A program made the translations under genes and the position numbers. From Candidatus Gastranaerophilales bacterium (GTDB taxonomy: Bacteria > Cyanobacteriota > Vampirovibrionia > Gastranaerophilales > Gastranaerophilaceae), in contig CALVFT010000001.1 in assembly GCA_944326915.1 (NCBI GenBank), positions 310,001 through 374,000 on the forward strand: a DNA stretch of 64,000 nt, given 5' to 3'. Positions 56,167-64,000 of the stretch are shown one piece after another. Below the pieces are notes generated by a model that ran no database searches, was not told where the DNA came from, and worked only from the letters and a program-made list of their open reading frames with translations. Each line of letters opens with the position of its first letter. The first letter of the stretch is position 1.

Positions 56167-56652
56167 CTATTTTTTGTTTGCGTATTTCAAGAAAATTTGT
56201 TCTTTTGTTTGCATCATTTCTTCTGTAATTAACCATTTTCCGTTAGGTTGTTTTTTTACTATCATGTAAGTTTTTAATTTGTAGCTTTCACCTTTAGGTT
56301 GACGTAGAGAACTTACCTTGTAAGCACCATTCCCGACAGGAGTAGCTGTTATATTTGAATATGAATTTGTATAGTGTCTTGCTTTTGCCATTGATTGGCT
56401 AATTTTCATTTGTTTAATATATGTTGCAGTATTTGTTGTAACGTTTACTAATTCACCGTTTGGTTTTACTACTTGTCTAATAATTTTCGCGTTTGGTGAA
56501 TACATTGAAGGAATTGTTGGACTGTATGAGTTTGCTGCAGCTACGTAGTTGTTGAAAAATTTGATAGCTTCTTGAGTATCATCAGCAAATGCTCTTAATC
56601 CGGTTGTTAATAACATTCCTAATATAACAAATATTGATAAATATTTTTTCAT
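56167..56652 (-). CDS. Secreted NTF2-like protein, unknown (161 aa)
   Basis: Signal peptide MKKYLSIFVILGMLLTTGLRAFA. The mature part (QEAIKFFNNYVAAANSYSPTIPSMYSPNAKIIR.. to KKQPNGKWLITEEMM) has the helix-then-sheet order and the terminal GKWLI strand of NTF2-like/DUF4440-type folds. Periplasmic; ligand unknown. GGAG-containing ribosome site 6 nt upstream. Probably cotranscribed with aroC without functional link. Confidence 0.7.
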   Translation of the reverse strand: MKKYLSIFVILGMLLTTGLRAFADDTQEAIKFFNNYVAAANSYSPTIPSMYSPNAKIIRQVVKPNGELVNVTTNTATYIKQMKISQSMAKARHYTNSYSNITATPVGNGAYKVSSLRQPKGESYKLKTYMIVKKQPNGKWLITEEMMQTKEQIFLKYANKK

Positions 56653-56767
56653 TTCTAATCTCCTTTTACCTTACCATTTATTAAACGATTTAAGTAAGAA
56701 TATGTTCAAATTATATCATACACAAATAAGATTGTCATTAAACTAAATATGTAGTATAAATAGGGTT

Positions 56768-57634
56768 ATGAGTATGCAATTTTTGTCAGAATATTTAGAT
56801 TTTTTAGAAATAGAAAAAGGTCTTTCCAATAATACAATTGATGCATACAGGAGAGATTTGGGGGATTTTTTGGAGTTTTGTGACAAAAACGGTGTCAGTG
56901 ATTTGAGCAAAGTACAAAGATCACATATAAACAATTATATTAGAGGTTTGAGAGAAAAGGATTTTTCTCCATCTAGTGTTAATAGAAAAATAGCATCTTT
57001 TCGCGGATTTTTTAAATGGTTGTGTGCAAATGAATATTCAAATTCTAATCCTACGTTAACTTTGGAACAACCTAAAATGCCTCAAAGATTACCGAAAGTT
57101 GTTACAATACAGGAAATTGAATCAATTTTAAATCAAAATTTGAATGAACTACAAAGAGTTATTGTGGAACTTCTTTATGGATGTGGATTGAGGGTATCAG
57201 AATTAGCTAATTTGAAAATAAATGATTTTGATATTAATGGAAAATATCTTCAATGCACAGGGAAAGGTTCTAAAGATAGAATTGTTCCACTTGGTTCAAA
57301 AGCAATAGATGCTATAAAAAATTACCTTCCGCAACGAGATTTTTATGTGAATAAATATCGATTGAATACAAAAAATTTGTTGATAAATGAAAAGGGCAAA
57401 AATGTTTCAAGACAAGAAATATATTCGTTTATCCGAGAACAGGGAGAAAAAATCCATAAACATATTTCCCCTCATACTCTGCGTCATAGTTTTGCTACTC
57501 ATTTGTTGGAAAATGGAGCTGATTTACGTGTAGTTCAAGAACTTTTAGGACACAGTGATGTTTCTACAACACAGTTATATACACATATTTCTAAAAAAAG
57601 ATTGAAAGAAGTCTATTTTGCAATAAATGGCTAA
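56768..57634 (+). CDS. XerC/D-type tyrosine recombinase (copy 2)
   Basis: 288 residues. N-terminal domain FLEIEKGLSNNTIDAYRRDLGDFL; catalytic Arg in GCGLRVSELANL, Lys in TGKGSKDR, HTLRHSFATH, LLGHSDVSTTQ and Tyr in LYTHIS. Nearly the same C-terminal block (LLENGADLRVVQELLGH) as the copy at 26577. Likely the second member of the XerC/XerD pair acting at dif. Confidence 0.92.
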   Translation: MSMQFLSEYLDFLEIEKGLSNNTIDAYRRDLGDFLEFCDKNGVSDLSKVQRSHINNYIRGLREKDFSPSSVNRKIASFRGFFKWLCANEYSNSNPTLTLEQPKMPQRLPKVVTIQEIESILNQNLNELQRVIVELLYGCGLRVSELANLKINDFDINGKYLQCTGKGSKDRIVPLGSKAIDAIKNYLPQRDFYVNKYRLNTKNLLINEKGKNVSRQEIYSFIREQGEKIHKHISPHTLRHSFATHLLENGADLRVVQELLGHSDVSTTQLYTHISKKRLKEVYFAING

Positions 57635-57652
57635 GCGTGCTAATATTGGCTT

Positions 57653-58369
57653 ATGTTAGAGTTGTTTGTCTCAGCAGCAGAACAAAATTCAGGAAAGAAC
57701 ATCGTAACAACGGGACTTGCTGCAACTATGCAAAGTCTTGGATATTCAACAGGCGTGTATAAACCTGTTGATTGTGGTGCTATTGAAAAAAATGATTCTA
57801 TTCAATCGCTAGATTTGGCTTTTGTTAAGTTTGCTGATCCGAATATAAAAACTTATTTTTCTTATTTATTTAAAACAAATGCAAGTCCGCTTGTGGCAGC
57901 TGCTGCAGAAAAAATTGCAATAGATAAAAATGTAATTTTACAAGATTTTCAAAGTCTTATTGATAGGAATGAATGTTTGTTGGTGCAAGGAAATGATGGG
58001 CTTGCGACTCCTTATGGTAAAAATTTTTTGGAATCTGATTTGATAAAATGTTTTGATATGCCAATGCTTTTTGTTGTTTCTCCTAATATGTCGATAAATA
58101 ATATAATATTGTCAATAAATCACGCTATTTCTGCAGGAATTAAATTGAGAGGGGTTTTAATTAATAATTACCCTGCAACGACAGAAGATGTTAATGTAAA
58201 ACTGTTACCAAGACTTATTGAAGAATATTCTGATGCGAAAATTATGGGAATATTACCTATAATTGAGGATTATAGAACAGTAAATCCTAATGATTTAATC
58301 GAAAATACATTAATGGGAGTTGATTTGGAAGCTGTTTTTCAGGTAAGAATTGCAAAATTAAGTTATTAA
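57653..58369 (+). CDS. BioD-like dethiobiotin synthetase family protein
   Basis: 238 residues of the BioD/AAA_26 P-loop family. Seen: FVSAAEQNSGKNIVTTGL as P-loop, YKPVDCGA, and VQGNDGLATPYG where BioD enzymes usually have VEGAGG(L/W). BioD makes dethiobiotin from DAPA, CO2 and ATP. The Glu-to-Gln change in the VEG motif and absence of other bio genes here leave the substrate open; another AAA_26 ligase role (cobyrinate-like, or the phosphotransacetylase N-domain type) is possible. 18 nt after the Xer gene. Confidence 0.7.
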   Translation: MLELFVSAAEQNSGKNIVTTGLAATMQSLGYSTGVYKPVDCGAIEKNDSIQSLDLAFVKFADPNIKTYFSYLFKTNASPLVAAAAEKIAIDKNVILQDFQSLIDRNECLLVQGNDGLATPYGKNFLESDLIKCFDMPMLFVVSPNMSINNIILSINHAISAGIKLRGVLINNYPATTEDVNVKLLPRLIEEYSDAKIMGILPIIEDYRTVNPNDLIENTLMGVDLEAVFQVRIAKLSY

Positions 58370-58476
58370 AAAAATAATGTTGCCTTTTGTAACATTATAT
58401 ACTTTTTAAATAATAGTTTTGTCAATTTTTTCTTAATAAACTTTTTTATATAAATATAAAGAGGTATAATTGTTAT

Positions 58477-58647
58477 ATGGATAAGAGAGAATTTACTGTA
58501 ATAGAAAATGAAACAATGATTAAAGAAGAACTTTTAGAAAAAGAAATCAAAAGTTCTGTTGTGACAAATCCTATTGCAAAAAAATTATCAGAGTTTCATA
58601 ATCAAAAACAAGGTAAATTTTCAGTAAAAGATTTATTTAAAAAATAA
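58477..58647 (+). CDS. Small charged protein, unknown (56 aa)
   Basis: Found in the gap after the BioD-like gene: ATG 58477 to TAA 58647, AAGAGG upstream with a longish spacing. Glu/Lys-rich helix first (KEELLEKEIKSSVV), basic C-terminus (GKFSVKDLFKK). The stop is 2 nt before the ATG of the 166-aa gene, which is itself overlapped by prmC, so the three form one unit. No family recognised. Confidence 0.6.
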   Translation: MDKREFTVIENETMIKEELLEKEIKSSVVTNPIAKKLSEFHNQKQGKFSVKDLFKK

Positions 58648-58649
58648 CA

Positions 58650-59150
58650 ATGTACGAGATAAAATCAAGAATTTATTTAGATTTTTCAAAAACACAGAAA
58701 GCTGCTCTGTGTAATTTTTTACGTGCATTAGTAAAAAAAACTCCTGAAGAAACTATTGAGAATATTTTTGATAAATTTATTGAAGATGAAAAGTATTATT
58801 TTGAGATAAATAATCCTCATTTTGCTTTCTTGGAAGATTTATTGGATGATAATAAATTTGCCGAAGATACTCTTTTGTACTTAAAAGAGTGTCGAAAATA
58901 TTATGATTACAAGAAGAAGCAAGAACCTATTATTCAAGCACAAAAAGAATATGAAAAGAAAAAAAGAGCTTTTTTAAAGGAAGTAAAAATGTCCAAAGAA
59001 CTTCCTACAAAAAAACAGCTTTATTATTATGAACGTTTGTGCAAAAAATATAATATAGAAAAAAAAGAACTAACATCAAAACTCGAAGCATTACAAGAAA
59101 TAGACAGGATAATTAATGAGCATTCAACAGATTGTAGAAATTTTGACTAA
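58650..59150 (+). CDS. Unknown 166-aa protein with DUF3072-like C-terminus
   Basis: Helical, Lys/Glu-rich protein, no signal peptide. The C-terminal part LPTKKQLYYYERLCKKYNIEKKEL resembles the P-T-x-K-Q-x-x-x-L-x-x-L motif of DUF3072-type nucleic-acid-associated segments; the resemblance is short. The middle is a probable coiled coil (KKQEPIIQAQKEYEKKKRAFL). Its end overlaps prmC by 35 nt. Confidence 0.6.
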   Translation: MYEIKSRIYLDFSKTQKAALCNFLRALVKKTPEETIENIFDKFIEDEKYYFEINNPHFAFLEDLLDDNKFAEDTLLYLKECRKYYDYKKKQEPIIQAQKEYEKKKRAFLKEVKMSKELPTKKQLYYYERLCKKYNIEKKELTSKLEALQEIDRIINEHSTDCRNFD

Positions 59151-59952
59151 TTCTGGGATTGAGCCCAATGAAGCTAATATTGAAGTAAGAATGTTGATAG
59201 AACATTTTTGTGGTTATGGTGTCAAAGATATTATTATGGGCAAAAAACTTACTGGTGAGCAGTTAAAAATAGTTAAAGAAAAAGCTGAATTGAGAGCAAA
59301 AACAAGACAACCAATTCAGCATATAATTGGTTTTGCAGACTTTATGGGTGAAAAATTTATTGTGAATCCTTCTGTATTAATACCAAGAGATGAAACAGAA
59401 ATTCTAGTCAGAAAAGCCGTAGAAATAATAAATCAAAACAATTTAAAAATGGCTCTAGATGTTGGCACTGGTTCAGGTTGCATAGCTTGTATGGTAGCTA
59501 AATTAACTGATTGCCAAATTATTGGGCTTGATGTTTCTAATGAGGCTTTGAATACTGCTTTAGATAATGCTTCAAGATTGAATCTTTTTAATAAAGCTAT
59601 TTTTAGAAAATCAGATGTTTTTTCTAACGTTAAACCGCGTGAAATTTTTGATGTGATTATTTCAAATCCTCCTTATATTCCGCCTAAAGAAAAGCAGAAT
59701 ATTCAAAAAGAAGTATCTTTTGATCCTGATTTAGCATTGTATACGCAAGATGATAAAGGGTTAGAATTTTATGAAAAAATAACATCTCAAGCGCCTTCTA
59801 TAATGAACAAGGGAGGATATTTGTTGTTTGAACTTGGTATCGGTCAAGCTTTGGATGTTAAAAATATAATGAAAAAAAATGGATTTGTTGATATTGAAAT
59901 AATAAATGATTTAGCTGGTATTGAAAGAGTAATTTTAGGACATACCAAATAG
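59116..59952 (+). CDS. prmC: Release factor glutamine methyltransferase
   Basis: 278 residues. SAM motif LDVGTGSGCIACMVAKL, the catalytic NPPYIPP motif and an N-terminal helical domain (EANIEVRMLIEH). Methylates the GGQ glutamine of RF1/RF2. Starts inside the preceding gene. Confidence 0.95.
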   Translation: MSIQQIVEILTNSGIEPNEANIEVRMLIEHFCGYGVKDIIMGKKLTGEQLKIVKEKAELRAKTRQPIQHIIGFADFMGEKFIVNPSVLIPRDETEILVRKAVEIINQNNLKMALDVGTGSGCIACMVAKLTDCQIIGLDVSNEALNTALDNASRLNLFNKAIFRKSDVFSNVKPREIFDVIISNPPYIPPKEKQNIQKEVSFDPDLALYTQDDKGLEFYEKITSQAPSIMNKGGYLLFELGIGQALDVKNIMKKNGFVDIEIINDLAGIERVILGHTK

Positions 59953-59955
59953 TAT

Positions 59956-59992
59956 AAAAAAAGGAAACCCGTAAGTATTCTTACGGATTTCC
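59956..59992 (-). terminator. Terminator of the SLH protein gene
   Basis: GGAAA-C-CCGTAAG, TATT, CTTACGG-A-TTTCC (59963-59992), one mismatch; on the minus strand it runs into TTTTTTT. In the plus direction no T-run follows. Confidence 0.9.
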
Positions 59993-60055
59993 CCTAAAGG
60001 CAAACGAACAAAATATATTACTGTTTGGACTTTGTACGTTCCAAATTATTTATTA

Positions 60056-62098
60056 TTATTCAGAACATCCAAATGCAATAGTAACGTGTTCTCTTGGATT
60101 TACTGCAGATATTTTGTATCCGCGAGGGTCAACAAGGTAAGCAATTTCGTCGCCTGTAGTTTGGAATAATCCCATAGTACCTGATAAAGCAGTTCTTGTT
60201 ACATCCACTGGAGCCTTAACTGTTTCCCATAGACCGTCACCTAAACTACGAGCAGCAGCACCAAATTGGCCTTGGAAAGCGTGACCTAGCATGTAACCTG
60301 CATCGTTAGATACGTTTTCAGCTGCGTTACCAACATTTGTAATGATACCGCCGACTGTTCTACCTGTGATACCTATCATTGAACCTGCTAAAGTGAATGG
60401 CATTTCAACAAGTCTTGCTACAGGATTTACTTGTTTAGACTTATTAACTTGTGCTTGTAATATTTGTTTTGGCAAGTTAGCTTTGCAATCACCATTTTTA
60501 ATAGATGTGAATGAAAGTTTTAATGCACCTTTATCACAGCCTGAAGGTCTTATTACTTCAACAACTTGACCTGTTACTGTTGATCCGCAAGGGTAAGTTA
60601 CACCGTTGATTGTTACGTCTTCAAGAGTTTTTGCTCTGAAGTATTGACCAACGTGTGAAGATTTTGCAGTCAATTGGTCAATCATAGCTAATTGTAATGT
60701 AGGTATTTTAACAATTTCTTCGTTTTCTACAAAAGCTTTTTTGTCTACAGGACAAGCAGGACAAATGTTATTTGCTGTTTTTGGATTTGTATCATAGCCA
60801 AGAGCTACACGTACAGTTTGCATCATTGCAGCTACTTCTGCACGGCTAGCTTCTTTGTGAGGCATAATCATATTTGGGTTAGGGCTGTCTTTTAATGCAC
60901 CATTTTCAAGTGATTTTGCAACAGGAATTCTTGCCCAGTTTGGTACAGAACCTCCATCAGCATATTTACTTAAGATTTCATCTGCTTTACATTGATCGAT
61001 ATCACAAGTCATACCTTTAGCAATTGTAGATAATGCTTCTACTCTTGTTACAGGATGGTTTGGTTCAAATTTTCCGTTAGGGTAGCCTGCAAGTAAGTCT
61101 TCATCAACTGCTTTTGCAATTGCAGGGTTTGCCCAGTTGCTTGTAGGTACGTCTTTGAATAGGTTTTCTCTAGGCATATCACATTTGTCTAAGTTGAAAC
61201 CTTTTACAAGCATTGTTGCGAATTCTGCACGAGTGATATTTCTGTTTGGTTTGAAATATCCGTCAGGGTAACCAACTACAACATTATTTGTTGCTAATTT
61301 GTCGATATCACATGCTGCCCAGAAGTTTTGTGGTACATCGGGAAAAGAGCATCCGCCTAAATTTGCAGCTGCACCTGTCATGTTGTTATTTGCCATATTA
61401 GGTATTTCATAAGGAACGAAAGATTTTTTTATTGCTTCAATTGAATTTGATGATTGAAAATCAATAGGACAATTGTTTCCATCCATTAATCTTTCGTTTC
61501 TATCAATAGGAATACCGTTGTGTCTTGTAGGTGATTCGTTTAGACAAGGCATTTGGGTTGCAGCACCTGTTACTTGACCTTCTGAAGAAACAGCTACACC
61601 GCTGATATTAGAAGATAGTGTGTTTTGTTGTGTAAGGATACCTGTTTCTGAAGACAAGATTGAACTTGCAGGTTTTCCTACATAATTGTTTGTACCGTAG
61701 ATTGCATTAGGATAGCCATATACTTGTCGCATATCTTGTTTGTCAGGTTTTCCTGTACCAGGACAAATTGCACATGCCGGTTCTGCAGGTTCATCACAGC
61801 TTACTTCGTCAGGACATCCACAGTCTGATTTTTGTTTTTCACAAGGATCACATGGTGTGTCGCATGGATCTTGTTTTTGACAATCACAGTCAGGTAATGC
61901 TTTTTTACATTTTGAACAAGTGTTTGGTTTTGCCGTTTCACACGGACATGCAGGACCTGTTACAACCGGTAGTGGTTCTGAACATGGTGCCGGTTGTTCC
62001 GGTTGTTGACATGGGCAAGCCGCCATTGCTTGATTCAAGGAACACGTTGCTATTCCAACGGCAATTGCAGCTGCCACAGTAAGTTTTTTAATAGTCAT
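60056..62098 (-). CDS. SLH-domain envelope protein with Cys/Pro-rich N-terminus
   Basis: 680 residues. Signal peptide (MTIKKLTVAAAIAVGIATCSLNQAMA), then about 85 residues with roughly 20 Cys in CPC, CDCQ, CDTPCDPCEK units. Three SLH-type repeats about 248-430: FPDVPQNFWAACDIDKLAT, FKDVPTSNWANPAIAKAV and YADGGSVPNWARIPVAKSL, each followed by GYPDGYF/GYPNGKF-style turns or an equivalent. The C-terminal part (from about 465) contains a VTGQVVEVIRPSG strand region and a Gly/Ala helical region. SLH repeats bind pyruvylated or peptidoglycan-linked polymer, so this likely ties the outer membrane to the wall. GGAGG 6 nt before the ATG. Confidence 0.85.
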   Translation of the reverse strand: MTIKKLTVAAAIAVGIATCSLNQAMAACPCQQPEQPAPCSEPLPVVTGPACPCETAKPNTCSKCKKALPDCDCQKQDPCDTPCDPCEKQKSDCGCPDEVSCDEPAEPACAICPGTGKPDKQDMRQVYGYPNAIYGTNNYVGKPASSILSSETGILTQQNTLSSNISGVAVSSEGQVTGAATQMPCLNESPTRHNGIPIDRNERLMDGNNCPIDFQSSNSIEAIKKSFVPYEIPNMANNNMTGAAANLGGCSFPDVPQNFWAACDIDKLATNNVVVGYPDGYFKPNRNITRAEFATMLVKGFNLDKCDMPRENLFKDVPTSNWANPAIAKAVDEDLLAGYPNGKFEPNHPVTRVEALSTIAKGMTCDIDQCKADEILSKYADGGSVPNWARIPVAKSLENGALKDSPNPNMIMPHKEASRAEVAAMMQTVRVALGYDTNPKTANNICPACPVDKKAFVENEEIVKIPTLQLAMIDQLTAKSSHVGQYFRAKTLEDVTINGVTYPCGSTVTGQVVEVIRPSGCDKGALKLSFTSIKNGDCKANLPKQILQAQVNKSKQVNPVARLVEMPFTLAGSMIGITGRTVGGIITNVGNAAENVSNDAGYMLGHAFQGQFGAAARSLGDGLWETVKAPVDVTRTALSGTMGLFQTTGDEIAYLVDPRGYKISAVNPREHVTIAFGCSE

Positions 62099-62236
62099 TT
62101 TTACCTCCTTGTGTTACGGGGTTTTTTACTAAAAACCCAAAAAATTTCTTAAAAAACAAACTAATACTAGATTATGTACTTCATTGTTCATAAGAAACAT
62201 TGCCAAAAGAGGTTATCCACGAGGGTAGTTTTCAAA

Positions 62237-62265
62237 TTGACTTTAAAACTTGATTTCGGTATCAT
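62237..62265 (+). promoter_or_regulatory. Promoter of the solute-binding protein gene
   Basis: TTGACT (62237-62242), 17 nt, TATCAT (62260-62265); ATG at 62292 follows an AAAGGG site. Confidence 0.65.
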
Positions 62266-62291
62266 CCTTATTAAGAGTAAAGGGTTTTGTT

Positions 62292-63071
62292 ATGTTAAAA
62301 AAAATAGTTCTATTTTTATTATTGATTATGGTAGTTACTTCTGCTTGTGGTAAAAAAGATGTTAAAAAAGATGATTTAACTTCTATATTACAAAGAGATA
62401 AGATTATAGTTGGAGTAAAGGATGATACAAAACCTTTTGGTTTTCGTGATAAGGATGGAAATTTAGCTGGGTATGATATTGATCTTGCAAGAGAAATTGC
62501 GAAAGGTCTGTTAGGAAGTGAAAATAAAGTTGAATTTGTTTCTGTAACACCTTCTAATAGGATTATGAGATTGAATAATGAAGATGTTGACATGTTGATT
62601 TCAACTATGTCTGTAACTAATCAACGTCAACAAGTTGTTGATTTTTCAATCCCTTATTATATAGCTGGTCAGGCTATTATGGTAAATGGTGACAGTAAAG
62701 CTGCTACTATAAGAGATTTTTCTGGAAAACGTATGATAATAGTCTTTGGATCTACTAGTGAAAAAACATTGAGAATGAATGTTCCTGATGTTAAAGTTAT
62801 TGGGTATAAAACTTACCCTGAAGCCTATAGAGCTTTGAAAGCAAGAAAAGCTGATGCTATGGTGGCTGATGATACAATTTTGTTAGGTTTTACATTGTCT
62901 GACAAATCGGTGAGACTTTTGAACAAAAGATATTCAAAAGAACCTTATGCTGTAGCTTTTAGAAAAACAAATGCGTCTAAAGATTTGCAATACAAAGTTA
63001 ATTATATTTTGGAAAATATGCAATCCTCAGGAAAATTAAATAGATTGCAAGAAAAATGGCACATAAAATAA
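62292..63071 (+). CDS. Amino-acid ABC transporter substrate-binding lipoprotein (SBP_bac_3)
   Basis: 259 residues from ATG 62292, chosen because AAAGGG is upstream and the signal peptide then starts correctly (MLKKIVLFLLLIMVVTSACG). The TSAC sequence is a plausible, slightly atypical lipobox. Family-3 fold: IIVGVKDDTKPFGFRDKDGNLAGYDIDLAREIA, DMLISTMSVTNQRQQVVDFSIPYY, and hinge MIIVFGSTSEKT. Binds a polar amino acid or similar. No permease or ATPase gene is adjacent, so the transporter is elsewhere. Confidence 0.87.
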   Translation: MLKKIVLFLLLIMVVTSACGKKDVKKDDLTSILQRDKIIVGVKDDTKPFGFRDKDGNLAGYDIDLAREIAKGLLGSENKVEFVSVTPSNRIMRLNNEDVDMLISTMSVTNQRQQVVDFSIPYYIAGQAIMVNGDSKAATIRDFSGKRMIIVFGSTSEKTLRMNVPDVKVIGYKTYPEAYRALKARKADAMVADDTILLGFTLSDKSVRLLNKRYSKEPYAVAFRKTNASKDLQYKVNYILENMQSSGKLNRLQEKWHIK

Positions 63072-63103
63072 AATAAAATAAAATTAAATTAAATTAAATT
63101 AAT
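63064..63103. repeat. Pentanucleotide tandem repeat between convergent genes
   Basis: Four AAAAT units followed by three TAAAT units and a partial one, from the SBP stop into the stop of the minus-strand gene. Prone to slippage; it affects only the non-coding gap and the very last codons. Confidence 0.75.
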
Positions 63104-63743
63104 GGGCATCTTTTAGAACTACAATAGTTTCTTCCAGTTCTGTTTTTAGATATTCCAATTGTTGTAATATGTTGTTATTGTTATAAATATATCCGGCTCC
63201 TGAGTAAGCTAAGTATGGATTGTATTTTTCGGCTTCTGCTCTTAGGAGGGATACTGACTGAGCGTGTAAATTTAATTCCATTAGTTTTTGGAATGATACA
63301 TAATTACTTTCTGGTTTGTCTAGATATTTATTTCTTAAAAATTCACAATTTTTGTTTAAAAAATAGACACTTGCAACAAAGCGCTGAACATTTTCTTGAT
63401 TTTCGATTATATCATATACTTTTTCAAGCATTGGAATAATTTCGTTAATATCATTTATATATTCAGATGTTTTATCTTTTTTTAGAATAATGTTTACAAA
63501 TGCGGGGTTATCTCGCGGTACCGGTTTTATTTCGTTTGCAGAATTGAATTCTTTACTACCTTGAAATACCGGCTTTGCTTCTTTAGGTTCGCTAGTGGTA
63601 AAGTTTTTGGAAACATTTGGTAATGTTCCAACATAGCCTTTACCTTCTATTTCTTGAGTATTATTTTTTTTGCCCCAACCCCAAGCAAAACAAGGTGTTA
63701 TGCCTAAAGCTAATGCAATAGTTAATATTACTAACTTTCTCAT
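63099..63743 (-). CDS. Unknown secreted protein (214 aa)
   Basis: Not recognised. Signal peptide MRKLVILTIALALGITPCFA followed by WGWGKKN, a short Lys/Asn linker and a helical C-terminal two-thirds (IIPMLEKVYDIIENQENVQRFVASVYFLNKNCEFL). Periplasmic or surface-bound; single gene on its strand. Confidence 0.65.
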   Translation of the reverse strand: MRKLVILTIALALGITPCFAWGWGKKNNTQEIEGKGYVGTLPNVSKNFTTSEPKEAKPVFQGSKEFNSANEIKPVPRDNPAFVNIILKKDKTSEYINDINEIIPMLEKVYDIIENQENVQRFVASVYFLNKNCEFLRNKYLDKPESNYVSFQKLMELNLHAQSVSLLRAEAEKYNPYLAYSGAGYIYNNNNILQQLEYLKTELEETIVVLKDAH

Positions 63744-63854
63744 ACTTTGATTATAATAATAATTTTTTTAAAATCATCATTTATTTATCTTATTTGATTA
63801 ATATAAGAAAAGAATTTTTATGTTAAAGTTTATTATATTTTGGAGGATAAAACT

Positions 63855-64000
63855 ATGAAGACAATATATTTAGCAGGTGGTTGTTTTTGGGGAGTTGAAG
63901 CTTATTTTTCGTTGTTAGATAGTATATGCTCGACAACTGTCGGTTATGCAAATGGAAATTGTGAAAATCCTACTTACGAAAAAGTTTGTACCGGTGCTAC
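63855..64000 (+). CDS. msrA: Peptide methionine sulfoxide reductase MsrA (3' truncated)
   Basis: Only the first 48 codons are in the window. GGAGG 8 nt before the [21 protein letters not shown] contains the catalytic Cys motif GCFW of MsrA, followed by TTVGYANGN and [12 protein letters not shown], all matching the family start. Reduces methionine-S-sulfoxide in damaged proteins. Confidence 0.93.
   Translation, partial: MKTIYLAGGCFWGVEAYFSLLDSICSTTVGYANGNCENPTYEKVCTGA

Noticed and set aside
58375-58397. TAATGTT/AACATTA hairpin after the BioD-like gene as a terminator
   Set aside because: Only seven A/T-rich pairs with a 9-nt loop and no immediate T-run; too weak to call.
61768-62082. 104-aa plus-strand ORF opposite the Cys-rich start of the SLH protein
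   Set aside because: The opposite strand has a signal peptide, SD and domain matches; this frame is open only because of the repetitive Cys/Pro codons.
62213-62221. TTATCCACG, one base from the classical DnaA box, upstream of the solute-binding protein gene
   Set aside because: Single copy with no neighbouring boxes; the cluster at 47899-48062 is a far better origin candidate.

Overview
The window reads as chromosomal DNA of a low-GC Gram-negative bacterium. My best guess is the gut Gastranaerophilales (Vampirovibrionia, 'Melainabacteria'), the non-photosynthetic sister group of Cyanobacteria. This rests on very A+T-rich DNA, an outer-membrane type efflux set (two TolC-like proteins), an SLH-domain envelope protein, many small acidic proteins without signal peptides, and DnaA-box-like repeats beside dnaN that resemble the cyanobacterial box TTTTCCACA more than the E. 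coli box. The placement is inference; no rRNA is present to test it.

Layout. 1-5875: surface-glycan locus on the + strand (FdtA-like isomerase cut by the window edge, ATP-grasp/HAD fusion, pyruvyltransferase family, FdtB-like aminotransferase, GT-D and GT2 glycosyltransferases). 6063-12229: accessory block with a 1104-aa EF-hand/LysM/lysozyme-like protein, a 381-aa unknown and an HExxH metallopeptidase-like protein, with gene-poor spacers. 12230-15793: gene-free spacer with inverted repeats, tRNA-Met(CAU), a MATE exporter and enolase. 15848-21324: EF-hand protein, then a complete tripartite drug-efflux set (MarR, EmrA, EmrB on the minus strand, divergent TolC-like protein on the plus strand) with an operator-like palindrome. 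21364-33961: small proteins, a second TolC-like protein, EngB, a TPR protein, a Xer recombinase, a TrmB-like regulator, thymidine kinase, small HTH regulators, LepA and a hybrid sensor kinase. 34096-43988: dnaG-rpoD, phosphoesterase, CtpA protease, RecJ, Der. 44028-47705: two related small proteins, endonuclease-IV-like TIM barrel, CrcB, a C_GCAxxG_C_C protein and dnaN. 47706-48334: probable oriC. 48335-64000: metG, a membrane glycosyltransferase, aroB/aroK/aroC, XerD-like recombinase, BioD-like protein, PrmC, SLH protein, solute-binding lipoprotein and the start of msrA.

The three signals I consider most worth following are not protein annotations. (1) Six genes for proteins with no signal peptide are each preceded by a close match to a sigma-28/FliA/SigD-type promoter: a TAAAGTTT-like box, exactly 12 nt, then an nCCGAnnn-like box. 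This suggests a motility-sigma-type regulon of small proteins, one of which carries lytic domains. (2) At 54807-55049 a 25-codon hydrophobic peptide gene on the minus strand, with an anti-SD-perfect ribosome binding site and its own terminator, is overlapped at its 3' end by a convergent plus-strand RNA unit with its own promoter and terminator: the architecture of a type I toxin-antitoxin pair. (3) Upstream of dnaN there is a cluster of TTTTCTACA-type boxes next to an extremely A+T-rich stretch, a probable replication origin, with a short promoter-terminator unit at its right edge.

Three small genes without an obvious annotation were found by reading the gaps: 38007-38162 (51 aa), 58477-58647 (56 aa) and 54882-54959 (25 aa).
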